Notes: generated from the letters alone by a model not told the origin. A DNA stretch of 64,000 nucleotides from Nymphaea colorata (GCF_008831285.2 NC_045139.1:3046704-3110703); one strand, 5' to 3'. Counted from the first letter of the stretch, positions 26,701-39,447 are shown. Numbers and translations are program-made.

Positions 26701-27209
26701 GCCGATAAAATGAAAGTGTATAAACAAACCACAAAAACAAAATAGAAAGGCAGCACAATAAAACAAAATAAAATGAGTGAAGAAAGAGTGGAGAGACGGA
26801 CTCGCAGAGTCAACCAAACGAAGGACAGCGCAATAGCCGAATAGCAAAGTGGACATCCCCTTGCACAAGGCATGCTACAGAATCTGACAATAAGGAGGTC
26901 TCCAGAAGACCCTGTTGTTGCACTTCTCTCAAATGCGCCATCAACAAGATATAAGACACAACCTACAGACATGACTCCAGGAAAAGGACAAGTGAAAAGA
27001 AGGACAAAAGAGAAAGAAAAAAAAAGCGAAAATGTTACTAATAAAGAAAGGACATGCAGAGGCAAGAATACTATAAAAGAACGGACATGAAGTAAAAAGA
27101 TGAACAAGATGATTTCTCCATCTAAGCCTAAAATCTTTCTACCATCTCTCTCTCTATCTAACAGTATATTGGGAGAAGCCAAAGGATTTCTCCATCTAAG
27201 ATCTAAATG

Positions 27210-27210
<1 letters not shown>

Positions 27211-27275
<65 letters not shown>
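27211..27275. repeat. (TA)n(GA)n compound microsatellite
   Basis: About 44 bp of TA pass into about 20 bp of GA, then poly-A. The flanking sequences GGATTTCTCCATCTAAGA and CCATCTCTCTCTC recur on both sides (about 27112-27200 and 27310-27380), so the region is also a diverged local duplication. Confidence 0.9.
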
Positions 27276-27276
<1 letters not shown>

Positions 27277-28428
27277 AAAAAAAGAAAAAAGAAAGCATGA
27301 AATCTTCTTACCATCTCTCTCTCAAGCAGTACGTTGTGAGGTTGTGAGAAGCCAGAGGATTTCCCCATCTAAGATATAAATATTATATTTATACATACAC
27401 ACACTACTCAGGGCAGGAAAAAGCCAAACCACCAAAACTCATATTCTTATTTAATATAAAATTTGTTTTAATTCAGCTCACTTTCATGAAAATTATTGAT
27501 TTTTTACTATTAAAATTTTAGTTTTCTAGGACCCATTTTTTTATTATTAAATTACACATTTAAAACCCAACAAAATGATTGACTTAGTGTATGTTTCCTA
27601 TCAAGTCACTTTTAAGATTGATTAATCTATAAGGTTTGATTATGCACAAATATACATCGATAATTTATTTTAAGGAACTGGGTTTTGTCTCTGACGGCTG
27701 ATCCGCATACATTAATCCGGTATGTATCTCTGCATGTAACCAGTCGACTTGTTGAACGAGTTAAATATTTTAAAGTTTTCTAGGAAAATTTGATTATAAG
27801 TAGGGATGTGAACGTATACAGCTTATAATAGGATTTACCTTTACCATGCGGTTCATATATTTGGATTTAAGTACAGGTTCGAATAAAAATAAATAAAGTC
27901 TAACATTCAAGTTCATATGTGAATCCAAATCTGAACCAAACTTTTAAATACACAATGAAATCCTAACTATATTATTATATGTTAAGAGCCAACTTCGAAA
28001 ATGCATGGATATTAGATATATCATATTTAGTTAAAAACTAAATCTGGATTTAAATCCAAATCCAAATCTGATTAGATATTTATTTTAGAACTAAATCTAT
28101 GAGTGGTTGTCTTTTCTTAAATTTGAACCTGAACCAATTTCTTAATTGGATGTTAATTGTTTTTCGTATCTGATTTTTCTAAAACAGTTTGATAGGAAAC
28201 TTTATCTTAATCTTACCCGTTGACATCAATAGTTATATGGATCTCTTCTCATGCTTGGAACCGTAAAGATCAGCAGAAGATAATATTTTATCGATATGTA
28301 GGATCAATTTTTGAAGCCAAAACCATTTCGACTACTGATTTTATAAATCTCATAAAATTTGCTTGCGCATGGAGAAATCGTCATTTATTGTGAATTTGCA
28401 ATGCTTTAATGTTGAGATCTCATCCATG

Positions 28429-28834
28429 TAGTGGTGAACATGAGCCAAGCCGAGTCGAGCCCGAGTTCAGTTAGCTTGAGCTCGACTTGCTCAACTAATA
28501 AAACCTCGAGCTCAACTTGGCTTGAGCTCGAGAATAGATTGACGGAAGCAACTTGAGCTTGACTCATCAGTTACATGTTGAGCTCGACTCAATAAGGCTC
28601 GACAAACTTGTTTGAATAAAATTGATATTCATTCTTACATGTTGAGCTCGAGCTGGACTTGATTAAGGCTCTACAAACTCGTAAACTTGTTTGAGTATAG
28701 TGACTTGATTAAGGTTTGACAAACTCGATTAAAGCTCAAGTTCGACTCAGCAGTTACGTATTGAGCTCGAACTCAACTCGATTATTTGAACGGGTGGACT
28801 CATGAACTCGAGCTCAATTCTTTGTTCACCCCTA
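28429..28834. mobile_element. Small hAT-like non-autonomous element
   Basis: The ends TAGTGGTGAACATGAG and (inverse) TAGGGGTGAACAAAG are imperfect inverted repeats. The interior is full of GAGCTCGACT-type words. Flanking 8-mers CATCCATG (28421-28428) and TATCCTTG (28835-28842) match at six of eight positions, suggesting an old target-site duplication. No ORF. Confidence 0.6.
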
Positions 28835-29946
28835 TATCCTTGGGGCGGATTTTGAAGGAAAATTTAGAAGATATTAAAAAAGGGTATGATTGGTTTGATC
28901 AATGCCAACTCTTCCTATAGGCTATAGGTGATGTTTTTCAACTCTGCTAGTAAGATTCTGTAAGAGTTTAAAAGTAAGTTATCTCATTTAGTTTGGCATA
29001 TAAACTCACCTTGCAACTAAACATGACTTTTTTGTTTATTTATATGCTTTTAGATATGAACAATAAATACTTGAACTTAGTTTCGTTACAACAAACGATG
29101 GAAGATGATTGTCAATATATATATATATATAGGATAATAACTAATAAAAATAAAAATTTTCATCTTAAATTTTTCATTTCAATCATCCATGGGTGCGCTA
29201 GAGGTGGAGGTGGGTTCGAGTCATCCAGTAGTTCCGCAGCTCTAAACGGAGATCGCACCAAGTTTTTCGGACCTGACTCGAGCTCGAGTTGACCCCCAAC
29301 TTAGTTCGCACAAGTTTTTCGGACCTAACTCAAGCTCGAGTTGAGACCCAGCTTGGCTAATACGTACCACGCCAGGTTTGACCTGGCTGGGCCCAGTCCA
29401 AACCCGGCCACTGATAACTTAATTTTGAATTTAATATGGGACGAGGCCTCCTTGTCCAGCTCGTGTGCATTCTTCTTTGTTCTTTCGTTCGGTGTCTTAG
29501 TCCAGACGTTCAAGTTGACCAGCTCCGCACAGGCAAAGACGTAGTTGACCCAGACTTGATCGAGACCCTCCCGGCAAGGGGACCGCAGCGGCATGGGTCA
29601 GCACTGGCGCGTTTGCGGCCCGCGTTTGGACTGAGTTGGTTCGGCTGTCCATTTCAACGCACCCACCTTGAAGCTGCCCAGACGTTGAACCGGCCGGAGC
29701 TTGTAGGCGCAAGTACGAACAGTGGGCTCGGGCTGGAGTCAGTCAACAGTTGATGAGGGCGACATCGAAAGTCTTGGGCGCGGACCCACCTTTGTATTTA
29801 ACTAGCAACCTCTAGATGACGTATAATTATGTATGATTGCGTGAGTTGAAGGCGATGTCCCTTGCATCTGCCTCTTTATGTTACCAGACTTTACCTTTTC
29901 AAAGTCAGGCCGATTCAAACCAATATATATATATACATGTTCTCTT

Positions 29947-30004
<58 letters not shown>

Positions 30005-32675
30005 TATATATATATATATAAGTTTATTTTAAATTTTTCTAATTTAAAAATAAAATTAATTCAATGTTTTAAATTCTTTTAAATTCAAGAAAAAACAAAA
30101 ATGATGAGGATGCATGTTGGCCAATATAATGTTATATTGGTGCTAAACCCATATGATGTTGATACGATATTAACAATATTGTTGTATTTACAAAAGGGGC
30201 CCGGCATGGCCTTGACTCCAAAAAAAAATTATATGAAAATTTTCAAAAAATCATTTATTTTATATAAAAATTTTGAAAAATAGTATTTAGGCCTTTTTTG
30301 ACAAAATTTAGAAATTTTAGTTTGACCCTTAGTCTCAAAAAAAATTGAAAATTTTACATTTCCTTAAAGCAGTAATTTAGAATTTCTCCAAAATGATGAC
30401 TTAGCATGTGCCCTGATTTAGCAATTGTCAACATAAGTATGGCGTGTAACAAATAATTCAACAAAGTGAACCACGCTTTTTTAGAATTAAATCAAAGAGT
30501 GGGCACCAAAACTGAAAGTTTATCAAGAAAACTAAGTCAATGCCACCTTTTGAAATTATAAACAAGATGGTGCAATGATTTCTTGCATTTTTTTATTTTA
30601 TATGGAAAAAAGATTTTGTTTTTTAATTAATTCTGCCTTATAGTTATGGCACTTCCATTTAATTTGTTTATTTTAAAGTAATACCATTATGAACGCGTTG
30701 CCTTTTTTGAAACATTGCTTAAAAAGTAGTGAATTGTACTCACATTTAATGTTTTAAAAACATTTAAAGAGGCATTTCAATCCAATAATATCACGGTGGA
30801 ATAATAATCTAATAATATCACATAGCAAACTATTTCACCTTTGATAACATAAGTCACTTTTTTTTGGCATCCAAGACATTTTGAGGTGATGATTTTATGT
30901 AGAAAATATTGAAACATAATCGATATGTTCACACCTTTTTTGTTTTTTCCTTGAAAATGATATCCATCACAAAGAAAAAAGCCGTGAAGAAAAATCATCA
31001 CCATCATCAATCGATCCATGTCAATCGTTTTAATTGCACGGACTTGAGCTCAACCTGGTGGTCCGAACCAATTTGAAATTTCTAAATGCTTCTGATCGGA
31101 GCAGATTTGACTTAGACCCAAATTCGAACCAATTTGAAATTTCTAAATGCTTCTGGTCGGAGCGGTGAAAGGCTCACTGTTTCACTTTAAGCAAGTTTAT
31201 ATATATATATATAAACTTTAGGAGATCATTCTCCTTTCTTATCTTTATCGTGATATACTAATTTTTCAAGCCAATACATTGCGAGATTTCTTTATTCACA
31301 AGCATTCTTTATACAGTCGTTTTCTCGAACTACCTTTGCGCTCCGTTCAGTGGTTTGAAGGCTTGCGACAATCAAGTTCTTGCCGCGCCGCCCGGACCAA
31401 AATTGTCAGCCTATGACAGGCCGCCTATCAACCCCCAACTCATCGAGAGCTAATAAAAAATCAGTCAACCTCCTTGACAACTTTAGTAATGTAAAATAAA
31501 ACACTTTTTTATTAAAATATTTTGCCAGTCGCATTTCTAAGAAATTTTCCACTCTAAAAATCATTTGATTAAACAGTTCTGAGACCAGAACTTCAGATAT
31601 CCATTATCAAATCCACACCGCCCACCGCCATTTTATTGCTTTTGAGTTTTTTTTTCACAGACTTTACCATCAACACATCGACGCCGTTCCATATGAATAT
31701 GATATGGATCCACATCAACCCCACCTGGATCCATATCAGCCAGCCCCTTTCTTTAGCCCAAAAGAAAGCTCACAGAGACCAAACTCTGACTCACAATTCA
31801 ATAAAACCAAACACTGGAATCCACTTAGATCTACTCGGAGTCGGTGCTTTAGAAATATATTTTAATTATTTTATATGAATAGAAAAAGGCAGTCACGGTA
31901 CATCAAAAAGCTGAAAAGTTCAAAAGGCGCATCTCTCAGCACATGGAGGCACTGAGCAAACACGCGACGTAATAAAAGAAAGGAGAGAAAGCTGCGAATG
32001 ATGGGGCGCTCAAAGTGTGTGCTTCCCAGCTTTGGTAGGAATTGACAGAGGCAAACTTGTCCAGGTAACGTACACTCAAACAATAACGTGACTGCTTCAG
32101 GCTTTAACAAAATATTAGGAGAAAAAAAAAAGAAAAGACATGGTCCACGCGTTAACACCAAGATCATGTCATCAAATTAATATTTGCTAAATTAATCATT
32201 TCGTATCCAATGGAAACATTCAACCTACCACTGCTTTTAGATGTTCAGATATATTTTATATATATATCTCCTGTGGGCAGGTGCCCACACCAATAAATAC
32301 CTTTGAATATTTTTTTATTGATATTTTCTAGTGTCCCATTCTATATTTTTTATTTCTTCCTTGTACTAAGTCCAATTTCGGTTAGTTTGTCGGAACCTAA
32401 CTCTGCCAATGAACCGAAGGCTCAAACTTATAAACCAATAAGCTCGAAAAAGAAAAGATAATAGAAATTTAATGAACATAATTGGATTTTGTGACCTCTC
32501 CGTTGCTCATAAATTGAAAACAATCTAAAACTCTTATTCAAATCTTTATGGTATATATATATATAGTTTGAACCTGTATATTTTTGTCTTGGACAACCTA
32601 TAAGAGCCATGCAATCTTTTGATTGGACGGTCAGATGCTTTATATACATATTTTTCGCCACTTCTTTTCTCAAGG
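28835..32675. other. Spacer, repeat-rich, no gene seen
   Basis: AT-rich non-coding DNA. A direct duplication of about 62 bp lies at about 29260-29350 (both copies carry AAGTTTTTCGGACCT). A (CT)n(TA)n tract lies at 29944-30021, and a short duplication containing GAACCAATTTGAAATTTCT lies at about 31068-31160. Confidence 0.5.
29944..30021. repeat. (CT)n(TA)n compound microsatellite
   Basis: About 25 bp of CT, then TA with one TTAA interruption at about 30000. Confidence 0.9.
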
Positions 32676-32679
32676 TCGG

Positions 32680-33089
32680 CAGGAGTGAACAAGAGCCGAG
32701 TAGTCAGTTAGCTGGAACTCGACTCGGCTCGTCTAATAAATTCTCAAGCTCGACTCAGCTCGAGAATAGCTTGACAGAAGCAACTCAAACTCAATTCGGC
32801 AGTTACGTGTTGATCTTGAGCTCGACTCGATTAAGGTTTGACAAATTCGTTTGAATAGAATTGATACTCATGGTTAGGTGTTGAGCTTGAGGTCGGCCCA
32901 ATTAAGACTTGACAAACTCGTAAACTCATTTGAATATATCGAGGTTGCTCGAGTTCAGTTTGACAGTTACGTGTTGAACTTAAACTCAACTCGATTATTT
33001 AAACGAGTAGACTCGTGAACTCGAGCTCGACTCGTTAGGCAAATAACTTGGCTCGAACTCGTTCACAAGCCGAGTCGAGCACCGACCTG
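32680..33089. mobile_element. Decayed hAT-like element
   Basis: The GAGCTCGACTCG-rich interior resembles the elements at 28.4 and 38.1 kb. The ends (CAGGAGTGAACAAGAGCC; right end with GTTCACAAGCCGAGTCGAGC) are only partly inverted. No target-site duplication was found. Confidence 0.5.
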
Positions 33090-34800
33090 CCTCCCAATCG
33101 TGTCCCGCTACCACGTGCTGCCGCTCAGCAGCTTCCGGTGATGGGATGTTAGTCCCCTTTCTCTATCTGAGTCGATATACAGTGGGAGGGTTTGACAGTC
33201 ATCGATTGCTCCACTATATCAACTCTGGGGGGACTTTTTGTACCATGTTTTGGTCAGTATAAAAATGACTCCAACTTCAAAACACTCAATGTTTTCCGTA
33301 GTAGTTAAACTTATTCATGCCTTGCTTCTTCATTGCGCAAGGTAACGAACTTCTCTAAGGTCACATCCACAATGACCAAACATGCAAACGTCTCCACGAA
33401 ATAATAAAAGCTTACAAAGTTAGAACAATGTATCAAAGAAAATATCAGACAAAATTAAACGTTTTTAAACCAATTAAAAAAAAATTGAACTTGGAAGAAA
33501 TATTGTGGTATTATCAATATGATCATATCTTATGAAAAAACTCTCTATATTAAATTTCAAAATGCAAAATTTTGAATTTTTTTTTTCTTAACTTCCTATT
33601 AACTTTCGCATTTATTGGCAGTCAAACCATGAATTAACTTAAAATTAAAGTTATGAAGCTACTGATAAGTGATAATACCATTAAGGCATTACTATGAGAA
33701 ACCGATCTTCCATTTAGAAGTCTGCCCATCTCCTCTCGTTTCAACAGTTTGTTAACTCATTTTCAGTAACATATTAAACAAAAAAAAATGAAAATGCTCA
33801 TATTATCAAAAAATATTAAGACGTGAACGTAAAGAAAGTAAATAAATTTTCGATCAACTATATTAAAAAATACAAAAAAAGAAATAATTAAATAATTTCT
33901 CCGATCCTTCTAAATTAGAGGAAGTTTCCAACTACTGGTTCAACGTCGGACGGCTCCAGTACTTTGACCCTGTTCGGCGTTCGCAGAGCACAATAGCGAC
34001 ATGAAAATTTTTCATTTATGACCCCAGTTTTAGCAATAACTCTAATAAAACCCTCATATCTGTAATTTTCTGCATACACTCTAACTTACAAATGCCAATC
34101 TAAAGCTTCAAACAACGGGGCAGATTAAATATTATGGCTCCTAACAAAGAATAATGTGTTATAAGCCGTAAATGATCAAAATGCTTCAATTAATTAGATG
34201 GAAAGACCTCCACTTATAAAGGTGAAAGTGAAATTTGGAAACTTTTTATCATGTAAAATTACCAAAATACCCTTCTAACAAACCTAGAAGCATGTTAACA
34301 ACATGCAAAGTGTCTTAAATTAAGCCATAACATGTCTAAAACGCCAATATTTAAAAGTATTTTTGGCTTTGATAAAAAAAAAGTTATAAACTTCGGGGAT
34401 GTGAATGGGTTAGGTTCATGTCGGACACCGGGGTTCCTCAGGTCTTACTTACATAATTCGGTTCTAACTTATTATAATTTAGATTTAAATATGATTTTTG
34501 GAGATCCTGTCTGGTTAATTGAATAAAACTTAACTTTTACCAGTGAGTTGTGTGCTCCTTAAGTAGCCTTAAGTATACCCAAAGTGGCAGGACAAATGCG
34601 GACCCTTATTTGATAATTATAAGCAAAAGGAAACCTTATGTGAGAAAAATAAAAAAGCGAAGCTTCTTAATAGAATTAAAATAAAGATAGGTGGCCAGGT
34701 GAAAACTTTCGATTTATTATATTATCTCCTTTTATTCTCTCCAAACGCGTATCTCCTACTTTGTCAAACTATTCACATAACAGCTGGACTTTTCCTTTCT
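33090..34800. other. AT-rich spacer upstream of second PADRE gene
   Basis: Non-coding with poly-A runs. No gene recognised. Confidence 0.5.
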
Positions 34801-34806
34801 CCCCTC

Positions 34807-34814
34807 TATTTAAG
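34807..34814 (+). promoter_or_regulatory. TATA box of second PADRE gene
   Basis: TATTTAAG lies 60 bp before the ATG at 34868, in a local pyrimidine-rich context, which fits a plant core promoter. Confidence 0.6.
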
Positions 34815-34867
34815 GCACCTCCAAACAAGCCCCCCTCCCATTCAGACCACAACCACCGAGCACCTCC

Positions 34868-35389
34868 ATGGGGAACTACATCTCCTGCGCCCTCATCCAC
34901 AGCACCCCCCACCGGAATTCCGCCGTGAAAGTCATCTCCAGCAGCAACGGCGACGTCCAGCAGATCGACGGCCCGGTCAATGCGGCGGAGCTGATGCTGG
35001 AATGCCCCAACCACTTTGTCGTTCACTCGCAGTCCCTCCACATCGGGCGGCGCTTCTCGCCGTTGGCGGCCGACGAGGACCTCGAGATGGGCAACGTCTA
35101 CGTCCTCTTCCCGATGTCGCGCGTCAACTCCGTCGTCACTCCGGCCGACATGGCCGGGCTGGTCATGAGGGCCAACAGCGAGCTGAAGAAGTCCGGCGGC
35201 GCGAGCGCGAGGATCTTGCCGGAGGTGAGCGGCCCGAGTCCAGGCCAGGCGGAGACTCTGCCTAGGCTTAGTTTAGAGGGACTGGAAGAAGATGCTTCGT
35301 TTCACCAGCTCAAGAGGACGTTGACTGTATGTAGGTCCAGAAAGCCCATGTTAGAAACGATAACAGAAGAAAGCGTTTGTTCCACATAG
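34868..35389 (+). CDS. PADRE (DUF4228) domain protein 2
   Basis: The 173-residue intronless frame is a second PADRE/DUF4228 protein. Its MGNYISC start (predicted Gly2 myristoylation) and core (VKVISSSNGDVQQIDGPVNA, LMLECPNHFVV, SLHIGRRFSPLAADEDLE, NVYVLFPMSRVNSVVTPADM) align with the copy at 24956. The C-terminus carries CRSRKPMLETITEES, the conserved tail motif of this family. Coding GC is much higher than in the flanks or in the first copy, so the two are old paralogues or have evolved under different biases. A TATA box sits 60 bp upstream. No lesions are seen and it is probably active. Molecular function is unknown for the family; stress or pathogen responsiveness is the usual expression pattern. 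Confidence 0.9.
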   Translation: MGNYISCALIHSTPHRNSAVKVISSSNGDVQQIDGPVNAAELMLECPNHFVVHSQSLHIGRRFSPLAADEDLEMGNVYVLFPMSRVNSVVTPADMAGLVMRANSELKKSGGASARILPEVSGPSPGQAETLPRLSLEGLEEDASFHQLKRTLTVCRSRKPMLETITEESVCST

Positions 35390-35514
35390 CAAAATATGTG
35401 ATTGAAATATATAGAAGCGCAATTTTTATAGCTCCTTCTATTGTTACACTTTAGATGAAGAAACCGTAGTTTGCAGATCGTCCATAGCATAACTTCTTCC
35501 TCTTTGCAGTCGTA

Positions 35515-35516
35515 GA

Positions 35517-35561
<45 letters not shown>

Positions 35562-35563
35562 AG
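35515..35563. repeat. (CT)n(TA)n compound microsatellite
   Basis: About 24 bp of CT followed by about 24 bp of TA, downstream of the second PADRE gene. Confidence 0.9.
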
Positions 35564-35769
35564 CACAATTTTTATCTCATATTGTTAGAAATGTTGAAAT
35601 GAAGGAGATACTAACTTGTTGGTTATACATACCCCAAAAACTTTGATGTTGTCATGTACATATAGAAGAACAATGTTGTCATCTCTCTCTCTCTCTCTTT
35701 CATTCTCTCTCTTCTTGGGGGCAATATACAAAGCACAACAATTTTTAGCCATTGTTGTTAGAAATTTTG

Positions 35770-35846
<77 letters not shown>

Positions 35847-36053
35847 CACAATTTTTATCTCATATTGTTAGAAATGTTGAAATGAAGGAGATACTAACTT
35901 GTTGGTTATACATACCCCAAAAACTTTGATGTTGTCATGTACATATAGATGAACAATGTTGTCATCTCTCTCTCTCTCTCTTTCATTCTCTCTCTTCTTG
36001 GGGGCAATATACAAAGCACAACAATTTTTAGCCATTGTTGTTAGAAATTTTGA
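35561..36053. repeat. Tandem duplication of about 210 bp with (TA)n between copies
   Basis: The copies at about 35561-35771 and 35844-36053 are almost identical. Each starts AAGCACAATTTTTATCTCAT, contains a (CT)n tract and ends near GTTGTTAGAAATTTTGAAA. They are separated by a (TA)n tract of about 72 bp (35773-35844). The first copy is itself preceded by a TA tract, so the unit looks like TA + 210 bp. Confidence 0.9.
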
Positions 36054-37108
36054 AAGGAAGAAGTCATTCTTTATTTTTAATTTTTTTTTTAATGGAAGTT
36101 AAACTGATGGGTAGTGCAACTTAAGATTTGAAACGTCGTTGTGGAGTGTAAGTGAATCGGATCAATTCTTGTTTTCCCTAATCTATCTAACTTAAATCGG
36201 ATCGATTCTGGTTTCCCTTGATCTTAACAAGAAGAAAAGTTAATGAGATCAATAATCAGCAGGGGTTAAAGTTTGTAGTTTTGAAAACTTTGACAGGGTC
36301 TAAAATACCATTTTCAAAATTTTTATATAAAATAAATAAAATTTTAGATATAAATTTAAGATTTTTAGTTCCTGATCATCAGAGTTTCACTTATGATGAA
36401 TCTTTTCTGTGTTCTTGTTAATGGTTTGGGACCCGGATATGATAGCACCAAGTCAGATCTGACCACTTCTTCTTGATCTGCGTGCCGTGGAAACGGTTCT
36501 GAGTCTTCTGACTGTTCCTGTGGCAGAGAGTTTGATCATCATCTTTACTGAACGTAAAATAAGAGCTTTCTGATACGTTAACCCGAAAAACTGTTCGGAA
36601 AACTGAGATTGGAGCCTTAATTGGTTTCCTCATTCATTGTGGTTTAACCTGTTTGGCGTTGTGCCATAAATTAAGTGGCAGTTCATTTTCTCGTGATTTA
36701 ATCACAATTTGGGAAGATATGAGTGAGTTTTAACATCTATTAAAAAATTAGATTTGGATTTAAAAATTGCAATCCCATTGGATTCAGATTCATATTTAAA
36801 TAAGTATCTAATTCAAAGCTAGTTTTAAACAAATATTCTATATTTAGAACATATTTTTTTGTATTTTTCAAAAGGCACTTTTGTGAATAATTATTTGTTT
36901 TCACCTTTTCATTTTTATCTCGTCAGACTATTTAATTAAGATTTTCCGAATATCAAACATATCTTAAGAAGGCGTTTGGCAACAGAAATGTTGTTCTTTT
37001 GAATGGAACAAGTCCCATGAAAGTGTACTAAGAAATGAACACATTCATAGAACACTGTACTCCTATTGCTGAACGCCTCTTGAAAATGATATATTATCTT
37101 ATTGGTCA
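36054..37108. other. Spacer, no gene seen
   Basis: AT-rich non-coding DNA. No family recognised in any frame. Confidence 0.5.
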
Positions 37109-37116
37109 TTTCGACA

Positions 37117-37554
37117 TAGGGCTGCACACGAGCCGAGTCGAGCATGAGCTTGGCCAACTCGAACTCGACTTGACTCAAGCTCGAGCTCGGCTCGAACTCA
37201 ACTGAAGCTCGAGCTCGACTCAAATATACGAAGTCGAGCTCAAACTCGACTCATTTAACCCATTTAACTCATTTAAGCTTTCACTTGTTTGCCGTTAACT
37301 CGTGAAACTTTAACTCATATAACTAGTATAACTTGTGAAACAAGTTTTGTTAATATTATATAGAGTACCAGTTTGCGAGTTGAGTCGAGTATAAACGAGT
37401 CGAGCTTCTGAAACTCGAATTCGACTTGCTTATCGTTTCGAGTATCATTATAAGCTCGAACTCGGCTCATTCATAAATGAATCGATCACGAGCCGAGTTT
37501 TTTTCAGTGAGTTCGAGTTGAGCCCGAGTTTGCTCGGGTCATTGTGCAGCCCTA
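37117..37554. mobile_element. Non-autonomous hAT-like element, deletion relative of 5744-8523
   Basis: Both ends begin TAGGGCTGCACA, and the outer 150-200 bp align with the subterminal regions of the 2.78 kb element at 5744. The captured cargo is absent. Flanking 8-mers TTTCGACA (37109-37116) and TTTCTACA (37555-37562) match at seven of eight positions, as expected of a hAT target-site duplication that has mutated once. Length is 438 bp, with no ORF. Confidence 0.8.
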
Positions 37555-37562
37555 TTTCTACA

Positions 37563-38134
37563 TATATTGTAGAAATGTTACAAGATCTTTTTATACCTAA
37601 TATCAAGCAATGTAGTGCAACCTGATTTTGTAATTAGCTGATTAATATAATCTTAACAGCGGACATATGTTTATAATTCTGATAATGGTATCTAATGATG
37701 AGCTCCATAAAGTTTGGTGGGACTCATAATTGATCAGGCTCCAGAGGACCATACATATCCTCTGGTACAAAAGCCAAAGGAAGGTGTACCATGTGGCGTG
37801 GGACTTGAAACTTTAACAGAAAGAGACCTGCGCAAAATATGATATCATGGACAAATAAATAACTAAAATAAAATAAAATAACTGGCATTTCAAAACTAAG
37901 ATGCTTCAACTTTCACAAGACGTTGGTATTTTATTCTAAAATTTATTATTGTGTACCAACTCTCTTAATTAATAATATCGTTTTAAGGGCTATAGTATAA
38001 TTGGTCAGGTTGAGTCATGTTGGTGCGAACAAACCATCTTCTCGCATGAGTGTTATTTCTTTGGACTGCAAATGGTAGCGTGCATAATACTTGAGTTGAA
38101 ACATATACCATAGAGCCACACAAGTTGGGCTTAG
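37563..38134. other. Spacer, no gene seen
   Basis: AT-rich non-coding DNA between two hAT-like elements. Confidence 0.5.
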
Positions 38135-38621
38135 CAACGGGTGAACAACGAATCGAGCTGCTCGACCTCGACTCGTTAAAGCTCAATTTGTGAACGAGTT
38201 CAAGCCAAGTCATTTGCTTAACGAGTCGAGCTCGAGTTCATGAGTCGACTTTTTCAAATAATCGAGCTGAGTTCGAACCCAACACTTAACTGAGTCAAGC
38301 TCGAGCATTAATCGAGTTTGTTGAGCCTTAATCAAGTTGATATATTCAAACGAGTTTACGAATTTATCAAACTTTAATCGAATCGAGCTCAACACATAAC
38401 GATGAATATCAATTCTATTCAAATGAGTTTGCCAAGCCTTAATCGAGTCGAGCTCAACATGTAACGATGAATATCAATTCTATTCAAACAAGTTTGTTGA
38501 GCCTTAATCGAGTTGAGCTCGAGCTCAACGTATAACTGTCGTGTCGAGCTCAAGGATTCATTAGTCAAGCTGAGTTTAAGCTGATTGAACTCAGGCTCGA
38601 TTCAGCTTGTGTTCACCCCTA
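38135..38621. mobile_element. hAT-like non-autonomous element
   Basis: The right end, read in reverse, is TAGGGGTGAACACAAGC, and the left end contains GGGTGAACAACGAATCGAGC. The interior has repeated GAGTCGAGCTC and TTGTTGAGCCTTAATCGAG words, including a local duplication of about 65 bp (about 38388-38515). No target-site duplication is evident. Confidence 0.6.
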
Positions 38622-39447
38622 CGCGGACCTAGAAACTTTTTTGTGGTAGGTGCCAAACTATAGTTTCAAAATTTTAACAAGAACCCAAATAGAAAAATTT
38701 CAAACCATATATGTATATCAAACTAAAAATTTTTAAATTTACATATAATTTTTAAAGTTTTTAAATTTGAAGAGGGGCCAAGGCCCCTGCCGGCCCTCCT
38801 TCCCTCGCTCTTGCACCCAAATCCCTAGACCATGCGATTGAGGGAAGGCATAGAGTGGCTTTTCCTCCCCTAAACGGAAGTCTCAAGTGTTGCAAAAAAA
38901 CAATTGAATCGAGTAAGTTGTCAAATCAGTAAATCAGCTTATTTAACTAGCGATTCAGCTAAATCAATTGTAAATCGGAAGTAGTATTATTTTACCAGAA
39001 AAGTAAAGAAAGCTCTTTAAAATATAGTTAACATAATTATAGAATTCATAATGGTACTCTTAAATCGGCCACCGAATCGTATGGGTAGGACTTGGGTCGA
39101 CTGATTCAGACCTGGATCGGAACTTGGAAGTTACATAATTGTGTACCTTCTAGTTTCTGATTTACCTAGGAGATGTTTGACAAATAAGAGAAAAAAAAAA
39201 TTAAGGTGCAGTTTCTTTCAGATAAACTTTTCCTGAAAAAATTCTACCACCATCATACAATGCACTTGGAAAAGTTGTTTCCTTTACTTTTTTTTCAGCC
39301 AATTAAGGGGGAAAGAGTGGGACTCGTGTACGGGTTCATCCCTTTTTTACAGCTTTTCTATACAAAAACATGAAGTTATGTGAGATAACTTATCTACATT
39401 TGATGGGGAGATGTAATTCCATCAATAAATCGGTAAAATGTTCGGTG

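Larger units (their letters stand above)
25448..28428. other. Spacer with microsatellites
   Basis: 3' flank of the first PADRE gene, then AT-rich non-coding DNA with (TA)n(GA)n tracts at about 26641-26700 and 27211-27275. The long minus-strand frame at 26538-27182 runs through the microsatellite and shows only low-complexity residues. No gene was recognised. Confidence 0.5.

Noticed and set aside
26538-27182. 214-codon minus-strand ORF
   Set aside because: It runs through a (TA)n(GA)n microsatellite and consists of low-complexity hydrophobic residues. No domain, and no codon pattern of a gene.
29160-29760. Possible gene near a GC-richer patch with CTCGAGCTCGAGTTG words
   Set aside because: Frames on both strands lack family motifs, and the words resemble the hAT subterminal repeats and a local 62-bp duplication.
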